Origin: an uncultured Pelagibacteraceae bacterium
Lineage (GTDB): Bacteria > Pseudomonadota > Alphaproteobacteria > Pelagibacterales > Pelagibacteraceae
Assembly: GCA_902576375.1 (NCBI GenBank)
Contig: CACGUZ010000006.1
Location: 1 to 35,643, forward strand
Direction: 5' to 3'
DNA: 35,643 nucleotides
Under the pieces are notes generated by a model. That model saw only the letters and a program-made list of their open reading frames with translations. It was not told the origin of the DNA and did not search any database. Of the stretch, positions 1 to 9,125 are shown piece after piece. Each line of letters starts with the position of its first letter. The first letter of the stretch is position 1. A program made the translations under genes and the position numbers.

Positions 1-1606
1 TCTCTTCCATTGATTTAACTGTGACTCCTTTTAATCCACAAGCATCAGCAACCTTTGCATAACTTAATTCTGGATCTAGTTCAGTTCCAACAAAATTATT
101 ATCGAACCAAAGTGTTGTATTTCTTTTTTCTGCACCCCATTGATAATTTCTAAAAATAACCATAGTAATTGCTGGCCACTCCTTACGAGCACAAGAACTC
201 ATCTCATTCATACTAATTCCAAATGCTCCGTCTCCCGCAAAACCAATTACAGGTGTATCTGGACATCCAATCTTTGCTCCTAAGATTGATGGAAAACCAT
301 AACCACAAGGACCAAACAAACCTGGTGCTAAATATTTTCTTGGTTTTTCAAAGGTTGGATAAGCATTTCCTATTGCACAGTTATTTCCAATATCACTTGA
401 AATAATTACATCTTCAGGCATTCCGGCTTGGATTGCTCTCCAAGCTTGTCTTGGAGACATTCTATCTTTATCTCTTTCTCTTGCCTCTTTATTCCAGACT
501 GTTCCTTCGTCATCATTTTCATGATCTAAACTGGATAATTTTTGTAACCATGCAGATTTTGTTTGATGAATTAAATCTTTTCTTTTTTGTCTATCTGCAT
601 CACCTGCATTAGATGATAATTTATCAAATATTTGTTGAGCAACTAATTTTGCATCTCCGCTTATTCCAACAGTAACTTTTTTAGTTAAACCAATTCTATC
701 AGGATTGATATCAACTTGGATTATGCTAGCTTTCTTAGGCCAATAATCTATGCCATACCCTGGAAGTGTTGAAAATGGATTTAGTCTTGTTCCTAAAGCC
801 AAAACAACATCTGCTTTTGAGATTAATTCCATAGCAGCTTTTGACCCATTATATCCTAAAGGTCCTACAGCTAATGGATGACTTCCTGGAAAACTATCAT
901 TGTGTTGATAACCAGAACAAACTGGAGAGTCTAACTTTTCTGCAAGTTTTTTTGTTTCTTCAATTGCACCACCGATTACAACTCCTGCACCAGATAAAAT
1001 AACTGGAAACTTTGCACTTGATAAAAGTTTTGCAGCTTTATCTATTGCCTCTACTCCTCCACCTTGTCTTTCTAATCTTACTATAGGTGGTAATTCAATA
1101 TCGATAACTTGTGTCCAATAATCTCTTGGAACATTGATCTGAGCTGGCGCTGAGCCTCTTATTGCTTTTTCAATTACTCTATTTAAAACTTCAGCCATTC
1201 TTGATGGATCTCTAACCTCTTCTTGGTAACAAACCATATCTTTAAATAAATTCATTTGCTCCACTTCTTGAAAACCTCCTTGGCCCATAGTCTTATTTGC
1301 CGCCTGAGGTGTTACTAATAATAACGGTGTATGGTTCCAGTAAGCAGTTTTAATTGGGGTTACTAATCCAGTGATGCCTGGCCCATTTTGTGCAATGACC
1401 ATAGACATTTTGCCTGTGGATCTTGTATAACCATCAGCGATTAGTCCACCATTTGTTTCATGAGCTACATCCCAAAAAGTAATACCTGCGTCAGGAAAAA
1501 TATCAGAGATAGGCATGAATGCTGAACCTATTATTCCAAAAGCATGTTCGATACCGTGCATCTGTAAAACTTTTACAAAAGCTTCTTCTGTTGTCATTTT
1601 CGTCAT
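1..1606 (-). CDS. xsc: Sulfoacetaldehyde acetyltransferase Xsc (3' end beyond the window)
   Basis: Translation of the minus strand from the ATG at 1604-1606 stays open to the left edge, giving about 535 residues of a protein normally near 590-600. It begins MTKMTTEEAF, so a second Met lies at residue 4. It has the layout of the ThDP-dependent acetolactate synthase superfamily: an N-terminal pyrimidine-binding domain with the conserved Glu in DVAHETNGG, a middle domain, and a C-terminal pyrophosphate-binding motif GDGAFGISMNEM followed by a downstream N. The QNGPGITG stretch and the long match to the Xsc subgroup separate it from acetolactate synthase. Xsc converts sulfoacetaldehyde plus phosphate to acetyl phosphate and sulfite in the cytoplasm. 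It is divergent from suyAB and close to the apr sulfite-oxidation operon, which fits a sulfite-releasing enzyme. The C-terminus and anything after it (for example a phosphotransacetylase) cannot be seen. Confidence 0.93.
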   Translation of the reverse strand, partial: MTKMTTEEAFVKVLQMHGIEHAFGIIGSAFMPISDIFPDAGITFWDVAHETNGGLIADGYTRSTGKMSMVIAQNGPGITGLVTPIKTAYWNHTPLLLVTPQAANKTMGQGGFQEVEQMNLFKDMVCYQEEVRDPSRMAEVLNRVIEKAIRGSAPAQINVPRDYWTQVIDIELPPIVRLERQGGGVEAIDKAAKLLSSAKFPVILSGAGVVIGGAIEETKKLAEKLDSPVCSGYQHNDSFPGSHPLAVGPLGYNGSKAAMELISKADVVLALGTRLNPFSTLPGYGIDYWPKKASIIQVDINPDRIGLTKKVTVGISGDAKLVAQQIFDKLSSNAGDADRQKRKDLIHQTKSAWLQKLSSLDHENDDEGTVWNKEARERDKDRMSPRQAWRAIQAGMPEDVIISSDIGNNCAIGNAYPTFEKPRKYLAPGLFGPCGYGFPSILGAKIGCPDTPVIGFAGDGAFGISMNEMSSCARKEWPAITMVIFRNYQWGAEKRNTTLWFDNNFVGTELDPELSYAKVADACGLKGVTVKSMEE

Positions 1607-1724
1607 TAATAGAACCTTTCTAATCTAGCAAATGTAATAATTTTTTTTATAAAACTATTTCTTAATTGTCGCGATTAATATATAAGATTTTTGAAAATTC
1701 AAATAAACAAATCGACACGATATA
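1607..1724. promoter_or_regulatory. Divergent promoter region between xsc and suyA
   Basis: These 118 bases separate the divergent starts of xsc and suyA and must carry both promoters. A 14-base dyad, TTTGAA-AA-TTCAAA, sits at 1690-1703, about 20 bases before the suyA start, and could be an operator. I see no clear -35/-10 pair. No purine-rich ribosome binding site precedes the suyA ATG (the preceding bases are CGACACGATATA). In such AT-rich DNA short dyads arise by chance, so the operator reading is weak. Confidence 0.35.
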
Positions 1725-2009
1725 ATGGCTACTGACATCATAATTCACGATAAAAAGGATAATGTAGGAGTTGTGGTAATTGAAAAAATAACACCAAATC
1801 AAGACTGTAAATGCTGGATTATGGAGGATGATAGTTCAACAGATATTCAATCAATGGATGAAATACCTTTGGGTCATAAAATTGCTATGACGGATTTAAA
1901 AGCGGGGGACACGATTTTAAAATATGGACACGATATTGGAAAAGTTGTTAAATCGATTAAAAAAGGTGAACATGTTCATGTTCATAACGTAAAGACAAAA
2001 AAGTGGTAA
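1725..2009 (+). CDS. suyA: Sulfolactate sulfo-lyase small subunit SuyA (SAF domain)
   Basis: This is a 94-residue protein, the usual size of the separate N-terminal subunit in the UxaA/altronate dehydratase superfamily. It shows the SAF-domain pattern: [11 protein letters not shown] near residues 8-18, IPLGHKIAM at about 47-55, [13 protein letters not shown], and a terminal GEHVHVHNV. It is followed four bases later by the large subunit. In SuyAB the two subunits cleave (2R)- or 3-sulfolactate to pyruvate and sulfite. The choice of sulfolactate rather than altronate or galactarate as substrate rests on context: xsc, apr genes and two anion exporters are neighbours, and no hexuronate gene is visible. 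A sugar-acid dehydratase is the alternative. Translation may start without a canonical Shine-Dalgarno sequence. Confidence 0.82.
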   Translation: MATDIIIHDKKDNVGVVVIEKITPNQDCKCWIMEDDSSTDIQSMDEIPLGHKIAMTDLKAGDTILKYGHDIGKVVKSIKKGEHVHVHNVKTKKW

Positions 2010-2013
2010 ATTA

Positions 2014-3180
2014 ATGGAAATTCCAAAAAGTTTTTTAGGTTATAAAAGAGAAAATGGAAGAGCGGGAACTAGAAATCACGTAATTATTTTACCAGTAGAT
2101 GATATTTCAAACGCTTGTGCAGAGGCAGTTGCAAACAATATAAAAGGGACTATCGCATTACCACATTCATATGGACGATTACAGTTTGGAGCAGATTTAG
2201 AACTACATTTTAGAACAATGATTGGAACTGGAAGCAATCCAAATGTTGCTGCTGTGATTGTAATTGGTATCGAGCCAAAGTGGACTAAAAGAATTGTAGA
2301 TGGAATAGCGAAGACTGGAAAACCTGTAGAAGGTTTTCACATTGAACGAACAGGGGATATTGGAACTGTTATGAAAGCATCCAAAAAAGCACAAGAGTTT
2401 GTAATGTGGGCTTCAGAAAAACAAAGAGAGGAATGTCCGATAAGTGATTTATGGATTTCAGTAAAATGTGGAGAGTCAGATACTACATCAGGTCTTGCAT
2501 CTAATCCTACAGTTGGAAACTTAATGGATAAACTTGAGCCACTTGGTGTTCATTTATGTTTTGGTGAAACCTCAGAGCTAACTGGTGCTGAGAAAGTTTG
2601 CGCAACTAGGGGTGCAACAAAAGAGGCTTCAGATAAATTTATGAAAACTTGGAGCGCATACAATGATTTTATTCTAAAAGAAGCAACAGATGATCTTTCA
2701 GAGAGTCAACCAACTGCTGGAAATATTGCTGGAGGCTTAACAACTATTGAAGAAAAAGCATTTGGAAACTTTCAAAAAATTGGTGATTGTAAATTTATAG
2801 ACGTTTTAGAGCCAGCGGAAGAACCAAAGAAAGGTAAAGGTCTATACTTTATGGATACTTCTTCAGCTGCAGCAGAGTGTGTAACACTGCAAGCAGCAGC
2901 AGGGTTTAATATTCACCTATTCCCAACTGGTCAAGGTAATATTGTCGGAAATCCTATAGAGCCAGTTGTTAAATTAACTGCTAATCCATTAACTGTTAAA
3001 AGTATGGGCGAACATATTGACTGTGATGTATCGAAAATTCTTTCAAGAGAAATGAATTTATCAGAGGCGGGTGATAAACTTATTGAGACAACTCTAAGAG
3101 TTGCTAATGGAAGATTAACCTGTGCAGAAGCTTTAGGTCATAAGGAATTTGTTATGACTAAACTTTATAGAAGCGCATAA
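2014..3180 (+). CDS. suyB: Sulfolactate sulfo-lyase large subunit SuyB (UxaA C-terminal family)
   Basis: At 388 residues it matches the catalytic large subunit of the split UxaA-type lyases. Visible family motifs are [13 protein letters not shown] (residues 9-21), [18 protein letters not shown] (151-168; altronate dehydratases usually have CGGSD here), [16 protein letters not shown] (about 237-252) and [16 protein letters not shown] near residue 315. These enzymes use an iron centre to eliminate a leaving group alpha/beta to a carboxylate. With sulfolactate the products are pyruvate and sulfite. It is co-transcribed with suyA (4-base gap) and with the exporter starting at 3195 (14-base gap). 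The assignment to sulfolactate is contextual, as for SuyA. The protein is cytoplasmic. Confidence 0.83.
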   Translation: MEIPKSFLGYKRENGRAGTRNHVIILPVDDISNACAEAVANNIKGTIALPHSYGRLQFGADLELHFRTMIGTGSNPNVAAVIVIGIEPKWTKRIVDGIAKTGKPVEGFHIERTGDIGTVMKASKKAQEFVMWASEKQREECPISDLWISVKCGESDTTSGLASNPTVGNLMDKLEPLGVHLCFGETSELTGAEKVCATRGATKEASDKFMKTWSAYNDFILKEATDDLSESQPTAGNIAGGLTTIEEKAFGNFQKIGDCKFIDVLEPAEEPKKGKGLYFMDTSSAAAECVTLQAAAGFNIHLFPTGQGNIVGNPIEPVVKLTANPLTVKSMGEHIDCDVSKILSREMNLSEAGDKLIETTLRVANGRLTCAEALGHKEFVMTKLYRSA

Positions 3181-3194
3181 TCAATTTATAAAAG

Positions 3195-4262
3195 ATGGTT
3201 TTAAAAAATTACTTGGTGTTACTACCAGGTATAATTCTTGCGTTTATTCTTTATTCTCTCTCACAAGGTTTTAACAATATTATCGGGATTGAACTCCTTG
3301 GATACAATAAAAGTCCAATCTCAACAGCAATGATGGCTATTTTACTTGGGATTTTCTTTGGAAATTTTTTCAAAATTCGTGAAAGTTTTCAAAAGGGATT
3401 AGATTTTAGTAAAGATTATATTTTAAAACTTGGAATAATTTGTTTAGGTATACAATTAAAACCTTTTGAGTTTATAGAATTTGGAAAAATAGCAATTCCA
3501 TTGATAATAATTTGTATGGTCAGTGTCTTAATTGTAATAAAGATAATTATAAAAAAACTTCAAATACCTACAAGAATGGCTTACTTAATATCAATTGGTA
3601 GTACAGTTTGTGGCACTACAGCCATCATGGCAACTGCACCGGTGATTAAAGCTAATAAAAGTGAAATCTCTTATGCTATTGCCAATATCACTTTATTTGG
3701 AATACTATCGATGTTGCTATACCCCTACTTTGCGAATTTTTATTTTGAAGAAAACTCATTATTTGCTGGTCTTTTTTTAGGCACCGCTATACATGAAACT
3801 TCACAGGTAGCTGCAGCCGGATTAATATATGATCAGCAATTCAATAGTCCTGAAACATTAAATATCGCAACTGTTACAAAGCTTATAAGAAATACTTTTT
3901 TAATAGTTATGATCCCTCTTTTTGCTTTTCTTTATAATAGAGGCCAAACAAAAGAAAGGAATTACTCGATTTTAAGTGTATTTCCTTATTTTGTTTTGGG
4001 TTTTGTTGGAATGATCATTTTAAGAAATGTAGGTGATGAAGTTTTTTCAACTAATAATAACTGGATTAGTTTAATTAATTCAATTAAAGCTTTTTCTAAA
4101 ATTTTTTTGACTATGGCTATGGCAGCTATAGGCTTATCAACAAATTTAAAAGATATTAAAAATATAGGTTACAAACCTTTTGTTGTTGGATTTATATCTA
4201 TGTTGGCTGTCGGTATCGTAAGTATATTTTCAATTGAGATCTATATAAAATTTTTTATTTAG
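3195..4262 (+). CDS. YeiH/UPF0324 family putative sulfate/sulfite exporter
   Basis: A 355-residue membrane protein with about ten hydrophobic segments. It carries the conserved family stretches SIGSTVCGTTAIMATAPVI (about 134-152) and GTAIHETSQVAAAG (about 197-210), which mark the UPF0324 (COG2855, PSE) family. Members sit next to sulfonate-cleaving enzymes in several bacteria, where CuyZ-like proteins are proposed to export sulfite or sulfate. It follows suyB by 14 bases, so it is probably the last gene of the suyAB operon and removes the anion released by SuyAB. Transport direction and substrate have not been proven for most members. Its 3' end overlaps the convergent tauE-like gene by eight bases. 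Confidence 0.82.
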   Translation: MVLKNYLVLLPGIILAFILYSLSQGFNNIIGIELLGYNKSPISTAMMAILLGIFFGNFFKIRESFQKGLDFSKDYILKLGIICLGIQLKPFEFIEFGKIAIPLIIICMVSVLIVIKIIIKKLQIPTRMAYLISIGSTVCGTTAIMATAPVIKANKSEISYAIANITLFGILSMLLYPYFANFYFEENSLFAGLFLGTAIHETSQVAAAGLIYDQQFNSPETLNIATVTKLIRNTFLIVMIPLFAFLYNRGQTKERNYSILSVFPYFVLGFVGMIILRNVGDEVFSTNNNWISLINSIKAFSKIFLTMAMAAIGLSTNLKDIKNIGYKPFVVGFISMLAVGIVSIFSIEIYIKFFI

Positions 4263-5349
4263 ATTGTTTTACTGTTTTTTTAAAATATTTTTCTCTAAAC
4301 TTTGAAATTGATCTTCTAATAAATGCAGCACCTATTCCTAAAATAACTGCAAATAGAATTGAAAATAATCCATAGAAGAATGGCATATCCTCTGAAAACT
4401 CCTTAATAAATTTCGAAAAAAAATTTAAATCTGGTGAACTTATGGAAATAACTTCATTATTCATCTTCTCAGCAAAAAAAGTATCATAAGCTATAACTAT
4501 CCCAACAATTAACAACAAAATCGCCAATAAAGCCTTTAATCCTGAACTATCAATTTGTTCTCCTAGTTTCTGACCTACTTGAACCCCAACTATTGATCCT
4601 ACAACTAACATTAAAACTAACATTAAATCTATTGATCCATAATTAATTGAGTGAAGGAATGTAACTATTACACTTACAAAAATTGTTACAAATAAAGAGG
4701 TTCCAGGCACTAATTTTGTTGGCATTTTGATAATGTAAATCATTGCAGGCACTAGAATAAACGCACCACCAATACCCATGATAGCTGCGATAAAACCAAC
4801 GATTAATCCAATTACAATAGGTGTAAATATACTTTCATATAATTTAGATTTAGGAAATCTCATCCTAAAAGGAAGTCCATGAATCCAATAATGAACATGT
4901 AGTTTTTTCTTTTCTACTATATTTTTTTTGGCTTTATCGATTTCACCTAAACTTTCAACTAACATCAAAGTACCAATTATTGCAAGAATGTACATATAGG
5001 CTAAAGAAATTACCGTATCTATTTTTCCAATATCTTTAAAATAAGTGAAAGTGAAAATACCTAATATAGTTCCTATTGTTCCACCAATTACAATCATTAA
5101 TCCCATTTTATAATCTAAAGTATTCTTTAACCAATGAGTGGTTGATCCGGATACAGAGGTTGCAAGGATATTGTTGGCCTCATTTGCTACTGCATAAGCT
5201 GGTGGAACACCCATAAAGATTAAAAAAGGTGTCATTAAAAAACCACCTCCTACTCCAAACAAACCTGAAAGAACACCAACAATGGCGCTTATCAAAAGTA
5301 TTTCTACTGGATTAATAAATACTTGAGCTATAGGTAAAAAAACATCCAT
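4255..5349 (-). CDS. TauE/SafE family sulfite exporter
   Basis: This 364-residue protein has two repeated halves typical of TauE/SafE transporters. One half has the motif FGVGGGFLMTPFL (about residues 30-42) with the following GVPP. The other has MGIGGAFILVPAM with KLVPGTSLF (about 190-222). Eight or more hydrophobic segments are visible. A hydrophilic loop of about 40 residues (near 135-175) separates the halves, and there is an additional C-terminal extension with another membrane segment and a basic tail. The family exports sulfite or sulfoacetate-type anions. It lies at the end of the minus-strand apr operon, so it probably protects the cell from sulfite that exceeds AprBA capacity. Together with the UPF0324 gene it gives two unrelated anion exporters for one pathway. 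Confidence 0.85.
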   Translation of the reverse strand: MDVFLPIAQVFINPVEILLISAIVGVLSGLFGVGGGFLMTPFLIFMGVPPAYAVANEANNILATSVSGSTTHWLKNTLDYKMGLMIVIGGTIGTILGIFTFTYFKDIGKIDTVISLAYMYILAIIGTLMLVESLGEIDKAKKNIVEKKKLHVHYWIHGLPFRMRFPKSKLYESIFTPIVIGLIVGFIAAIMGIGGAFILVPAMIYIIKMPTKLVPGTSLFVTIFVSVIVTFLHSINYGSIDLMLVLMLVVGSIVGVQVGQKLGEQIDSSGLKALLAILLLIVGIVIAYDTFFAEKMNNEVISISSPDLNFFSKFIKEFSEDMPFFYGLFSILFAVILGIGAAFIRRSISKFREKYFKKTVKQSK

Positions 5350-5374
5350 TTAATAATAAAACTCAAAATATTAC

Positions 5375-5509
5375 TTATTTAAAAGTAATAAAAGTTCCAA
5401 CTAAGATTACACCCCAACATGCAGCTATAGCTGAAAAAATTCCAGTTTTAATAAAAGTTGATTTTTTATTAGCTAAGATATTTAAAATTTTTAAATTTGA
5501 AAGATGCAT
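5375..5509 (-). CDS. 44-residue single-span membrane peptide in the apr operon
   Basis: An ATG at 5507-5509 opens a 44-codon frame ending in TAA at 5375-5377. The peptide starts MHLSNLKILNILANKKS and then has a hydrophobic segment (about residues 19-41) with the feel of one transmembrane helix ending GTFITFK. It lies between the 116-residue gene and the tauE-like gene, all on the same strand with gaps of 25-45 bases, so it would be on the apr transcript. I do not recognise the family. It may be a small subunit of AprM or of the exporter. The evidence is an intact frame, a membrane-like composition and operon position. Confidence 0.55.
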   Translation of the reverse strand: MHLSNLKILNILANKKSTFIKTGIFSAIAACWGVILVGTFITFK

Positions 5510-5553
5510 CTAAGTCCTTGAATACACCCAGTAAAAAAATTGTCAAACTTTAA

Positions 5554-5904
5554 TTAATAAATTGTAGCTCCAAAAATTTTGATTTCATCATCCTCAACCC
5601 CAAGTACCAATCTTCCTAAAAACTCTCCAGGGATTTCCTTGTTGGTCTGTTTGATTAATACTGTTATGTGATCACCACGTCTTAAAGTTCCAAAGGGTTT
5701 GTAAGTTTCCTCTAAATTTGTGATAATTTTATTGTTTGCCCATTGTTTACCTAACTCAACTTCATTTGCTCCAAATAGCATCTGAGTTGAAAAATCTTTG
5801 GTAAAACCTCCATAATCCTTCATATTTGATGCTCGCACTAAATTTTCCCAAAAAGGTTTGCCGATCTTAAAAATCTCTTCATCTGACTTTGATAAAAGAT
5901 CCAT
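5554..5904 (-). CDS. Conserved-looking 116-residue protein downstream of aprA
   Basis: It is a soluble 116-residue protein that starts 18 bases after the aprA stop, so it is almost certainly co-transcribed with aprMBA. It has no signal peptide, no membrane segment and no cysteines, which argues against an iron-sulfur or haem role. The N-terminal half is helical and acidic (LLSKSDEEIFKIGKPFWENL). The C-terminal half looks like beta strands (GDHITVLIKQ, GEFLGRLVLGVEDDEIKIFGATIY). An NTF2-like or SnoaL-like small alpha+beta fold is possible, but I cannot assign a function. Position suggests an accessory factor for adenylylsulfate reductase assembly or sulfite handling. Confidence 0.75.
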   Translation of the reverse strand: MDLLSKSDEEIFKIGKPFWENLVRASNMKDYGGFTKDFSTQMLFGANEVELGKQWANNKIITNLEETYKPFGTLRRGDHITVLIKQTNKEIPGEFLGRLVLGVEDDEIKIFGATIY

Positions 5905-5922
5905 AAATGTTCTTAAAATAAA

Positions 5923-7782
5923 TTATGATGCCTTCTTTTTCTCTTTTTCATCCACAATGTGATAAACCGGAACTTTCTCTAGAGTAAATTTTCCAGTTTT
6001 AGGATCTCTTCTTGAAACTGTCAGACAATGCCAATTTTCATCATCTAATTTCATATGATCTCCTCTATAATAATAACCTGGCCAACGAGTTTCTTCCCTA
6101 AACAAAGTATGCTCGGTCACACATTGTGATGTCAATGCTCTATGTTTCAACTCCCAAGCTCTCATTAACTGATGATAATCCTCTGCACCAACATGTTCCA
6201 AGTCTTCTTGGAGCCAAGCTAAAAGTTCTAATGCTTTTTTTAGTAAATTTCCGTTGGTCATATAATTTGAAGTGATGCCCCCAACGTATTCATCCATAAT
6301 CTTCTGAAGTCTTTGTAATCCTTGTATTGGAGAAATATAACTTGGTGAAACTGTTCCTCCAGTTATCTCGTTTTGAGCAACTGTGTAGGTTTCTAATGGT
6401 TTGTAGACAGCTTTTTTAAAATTATCACATTGTTTATCTGTTACATTAATTCCTTCAGCTTTTTTATCTTCAATATATTTTACTGCTGCTTTTGCTGCTA
6501 ATCTACCCTCTGTAAAAGATCCTGATGAAAATTTATGTGCACTACCACCTACTGTATCTCCTGCACCAAAAAGTCCATCGATTGTTAACATTCTGTTGTA
6601 ACCCCAGAAGTATTCTGGTGGAGACAGGTCTTCAGGTCCACTAACCCATGCTCCTGAACATGTCGCGTGTGATCCCATAACGTAAGGTTCAGAAGTTGTT
6701 AATTCAGGATTTGTATACTTTGGATCAATATTTTGTGATGCCCAAACAACAGCTTGTCCAACTGTCATCCCTAAAAAGTTTTCCCATCCAACTGTTTCTA
6801 AATGTGGATCTTGAAAAGCTTCTTTAGTAACCATGTGGATCGGTCCGCCACCAGCAGCCACTTCTTGTATAAATGCGTGGTTTCTTAAACAAGTAGGTGT
6901 TGGATGATGATCAATATATTCACCAACTAATTCTTTAGTTTGATCATACCATTTTTTTTCATAATTTTCGCCATTAGCATTTTGTGTATATGTTTTCAAA
7001 TGTAAAAAATATGCTCCAACAGGTCCATAACCATCTTTAAATCTACACAATACAATTCTATTTTCCATTTGAGTCATCTTTGCGCCTGCAGCAATAGGTA
7101 GTGCATATGCAGATCCATTACTCCATGGTGCATACCAAGTTCTTCCCATACCTTCTCCAACTGCTCTTGGTTTGAAAATATGAGATGCACCACCTGCAGC
7201 GACAATAACTGCTTTAGCTCTAAATACATGAAAATCTCCTGTTCTCATATTAAATCCAACAGCTCCACCAATTCTATTTTCTTGAGCTTCATCCATTAAT
7301 AAATGAGTAACCATTATTCTATTATAAATTTTATCTGCAGATTTTTTTGCTGCTTCAGCAACGATTGGTTTATAGCTTTCACCATGTATCATGATTTGCC
7401 ATTTACCTTCCCTTAAGTATCTTCCAGTTTTCTCATTTTTCATCATCGGAAGACCCCACTCATCAAACATGTGAACAGTTGAGTCTACATGACGAGCCAT
7501 ATCATAACCTAAATCTTCTCTAACCATTCCCATTAGATCATTTCTGGCATATCTAACATGGTCCTCAGGTTGATTTTCATCCCATTGCATACCCATGTAA
7601 CAATTGATTGCATATAAACCTTGTGCGACTGCACCACTTCGATCAATATTTGCTTTTTCAACACAAACAATTTTTAAATCTCTTCCCCAATGTCTGGCCT
7701 CGAATGTTGCTCCAGTACCAGCCATTCCACCACCAACAACTAATACATCACATTCCTCATAATGTGTTTTGTGCTTAGCCAT
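5923..7782 (-). CDS. aprA: Adenylylsulfate reductase alpha subunit AprA
   Basis: A 619-residue flavoprotein of the succinate dehydrogenase/fumarate reductase superfamily. The FAD-binding start ECDVLVVGGGMAGTGATFEA lies at residues 10-29. Typical AprA stretches follow, such as GAVAQGLYAINCYMG, HPTPTCLRNHAFIQEV, GSHATCSGAWVSGPEDLSP and GLFGAGDTVGGSAHKFSSGSF. The length is standard for AprA. The enzyme interconverts AMP plus sulfite and adenylylsulfate. In organisms of this kind it is thought to run in the oxidative direction, disposing of sulfite from sulfonates and gaining electrons. The start overlaps the aprB stop at base 7782, so the two are translationally coupled. It is a cytoplasmic enzyme working with AprB and, through it, the membrane protein AprM. 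Confidence 0.97.
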   Translation of the reverse strand: MAKHKTHYEECDVLVVGGGMAGTGATFEARHWGRDLKIVCVEKANIDRSGAVAQGLYAINCYMGMQWDENQPEDHVRYARNDLMGMVREDLGYDMARHVDSTVHMFDEWGLPMMKNEKTGRYLREGKWQIMIHGESYKPIVAEAAKKSADKIYNRIMVTHLLMDEAQENRIGGAVGFNMRTGDFHVFRAKAVIVAAGGASHIFKPRAVGEGMGRTWYAPWSNGSAYALPIAAGAKMTQMENRIVLCRFKDGYGPVGAYFLHLKTYTQNANGENYEKKWYDQTKELVGEYIDHHPTPTCLRNHAFIQEVAAGGGPIHMVTKEAFQDPHLETVGWENFLGMTVGQAVVWASQNIDPKYTNPELTTSEPYVMGSHATCSGAWVSGPEDLSPPEYFWGYNRMLTIDGLFGAGDTVGGSAHKFSSGSFTEGRLAAKAAVKYIEDKKAEGINVTDKQCDNFKKAVYKPLETYTVAQNEITGGTVSPSYISPIQGLQRLQKIMDEYVGGITSNYMTNGNLLKKALELLAWLQEDLEHVGAEDYHQLMRAWELKHRALTSQCVTEHTLFREETRWPGYYYRGDHMKLDDENWHCLTVSRRDPKTGKFTLEKVPVYHIVDEKEKKKAS

Positions 7783-8252
7783 TAATAATAAACACCTTTT
7801 TTAAAAGACTCTTTTGGAACTGATGGTAATTCTTTATTAGTGTTTAAACCCTCTGGCTCACTATATAATCTTTGTGAATTAATTTCTCCTTGGTTAGGAG
7901 TGTCACCTTCAGCAAGTTTAGGAATAAATTTTCCCCAAGGTTTGGTTGTAATTGGGGATACGAAATTTTTTTCTGTTCCATTTCTAAATTTGATTTTCCA
8001 AGAGATGGTTCCTTTTTCCTCTTCTCTTCTAACTCTCACACTGTGACCCATAGGAGCAAAATCAGCATACCCTCTTACGTCAATTGCATGATTAGGACAT
8101 GCTTTAACGCATGAGTAACATTCCCAACAAAAATTTGGTTCAATGTTTTTTGCTCTTCGAATATTTTCATCTATGTGCATGATGTCCGAAGGACATATAT
8201 CTACACAATGTCCACAACCATCACATCTTGTCATGTATACAAAAGTTGACAT
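7782..8252 (-). CDS. aprB: Adenylylsulfate reductase beta subunit AprB (ferredoxin-type)
   Basis: This 156-residue protein begins with two [4Fe-4S] binding patterns: CDGCGHCVDICPSDI (about residues 10-24) and CWECYSCVKACPNHAI (about 42-57). They are followed by the beta-strand-rich tail and long C-terminal arm that wraps around AprA in this family. It carries electrons between the FAD of AprA and a membrane partner. It is preceded 31 bases upstream by aprM and overlaps aprA by one base, the standard aprMBA-like arrangement. Confidence 0.97.
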   Translation of the reverse strand: MSTFVYMTRCDGCGHCVDICPSDIMHIDENIRRAKNIEPNFCWECYSCVKACPNHAIDVRGYADFAPMGHSVRVRREEEKGTISWKIKFRNGTEKNFVSPITTKPWGKFIPKLAEGDTPNQGEINSQRLYSEPEGLNTNKELPSVPKESFKKGVYY

Positions 8253-8283
8253 AATTTATTTTTCTCCTTTTTTTAATAACATA

Positions 8284-9078
8284 TTAATAGTGTTTTGGCT
8301 CTTCTCTTTTTATGCCTAAGCCAAATTGCTCAGGGGCATCTGCTGGTGGAGGAAGATTGTCTCTTGAACCATCAGCTTCAGCTAGATTTTTTTGTATTGC
8401 TGCTCCAGGTTTGTAGAACATATGGGCAAATTTAGACCAATAAACACCACCAAATAAAATTAAATTAGATGCAATGAATAAAGTTAAAAACAAATATGAT
8501 AATCCCATTTGTCCGTTAAATTGAGTGTAAGACCATGCTAACCCAAAAGTTGAACATGCAAGTAAAGCTAAAACAAATAAATCAGCTTTAATGATTCTAT
8601 ACCAAGGATGAGCTTCTGCTGAAACATCAACTCTTAAAAAGAACCAAAACCAATACCCACCCAAGCAAGTTAATATTGCTCCTGCATGCCAAATTAATGA
8701 CCAAGTTTGAGAACTTGGTTTATCAGCACCTGTGTAACAAAAAACTAAAACAGCTGAAGACACCCAAAATAAAATTGTTCCGTACATTCCTAGAACATGG
8801 GCCAGTCTTCTTTTGCCAAAACCTAATTCAGACGTAGTACCTATATCAACAACTGTTGTTTTAGCAATCACGGAAACTTTTTCCCCAACACCTAGTTCTT
8901 TTGTCGCTGATAGTTTTGCTTTTTTTGCGTTATTAAAAAAATAAGTCAAATTTTTATGATGTATCATTTGAATAATAGTTCCAACTGCAATCAACAAAAC
9001 CATTGCAATAATAAAAGATTGCATAGCAAACGGTGAAATGGTTTCTGATAAAATTGAAAATGGATTGTTGCTTAACAT
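8284..9078 (-). CDS. aprM: Membrane anchor/electron-transfer protein AprM
   Basis: A 264-residue protein with about six hydrophobic segments: residues near 18-40, 95-112, 130-150, 165-185 and 190-215 are clearest. It ends in a hydrophilic cytoplasmic tail containing PPPADAPEQFG. It opens the apr operon immediately before aprB. In bacteria that oxidise sulfite with Apr and lack QmoABC, aprM encodes the proposed membrane partner that passes electrons from AprBA to the quinone pool. The name is based on position, size and topology rather than on catalytic residues. The promoter at 9132-9160 directly precedes it. Confidence 0.8.
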   Translation of the reverse strand: MLSNNPFSILSETISPFAMQSFIIAMVLLIAVGTIIQMIHHKNLTYFFNNAKKAKLSATKELGVGEKVSVIAKTTVVDIGTTSELGFGKRRLAHVLGMYGTILFWVSSAVLVFCYTGADKPSSQTWSLIWHAGAILTCLGGYWFWFFLRVDVSAEAHPWYRIIKADLFVLALLACSTFGLAWSYTQFNGQMGLSYLFLTLFIASNLILFGGVYWSKFAHMFYKPGAAIQKNLAEADGSRDNLPPPADAPEQFGLGIKREEPKHY

Positions 9079-9125
9079 TTTCGCCTTTTGTTAAATTTTG
9101 AGTTAGTTTTAAAGTTTTATATATA

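Noticed and set aside
7840..8114. Two overlapping plus-strand frames opposite aprB
   Set aside because: aprB is certain from its iron-sulfur motifs; the frames have no ribosome binding site and contain the complement of the CxxC codons.
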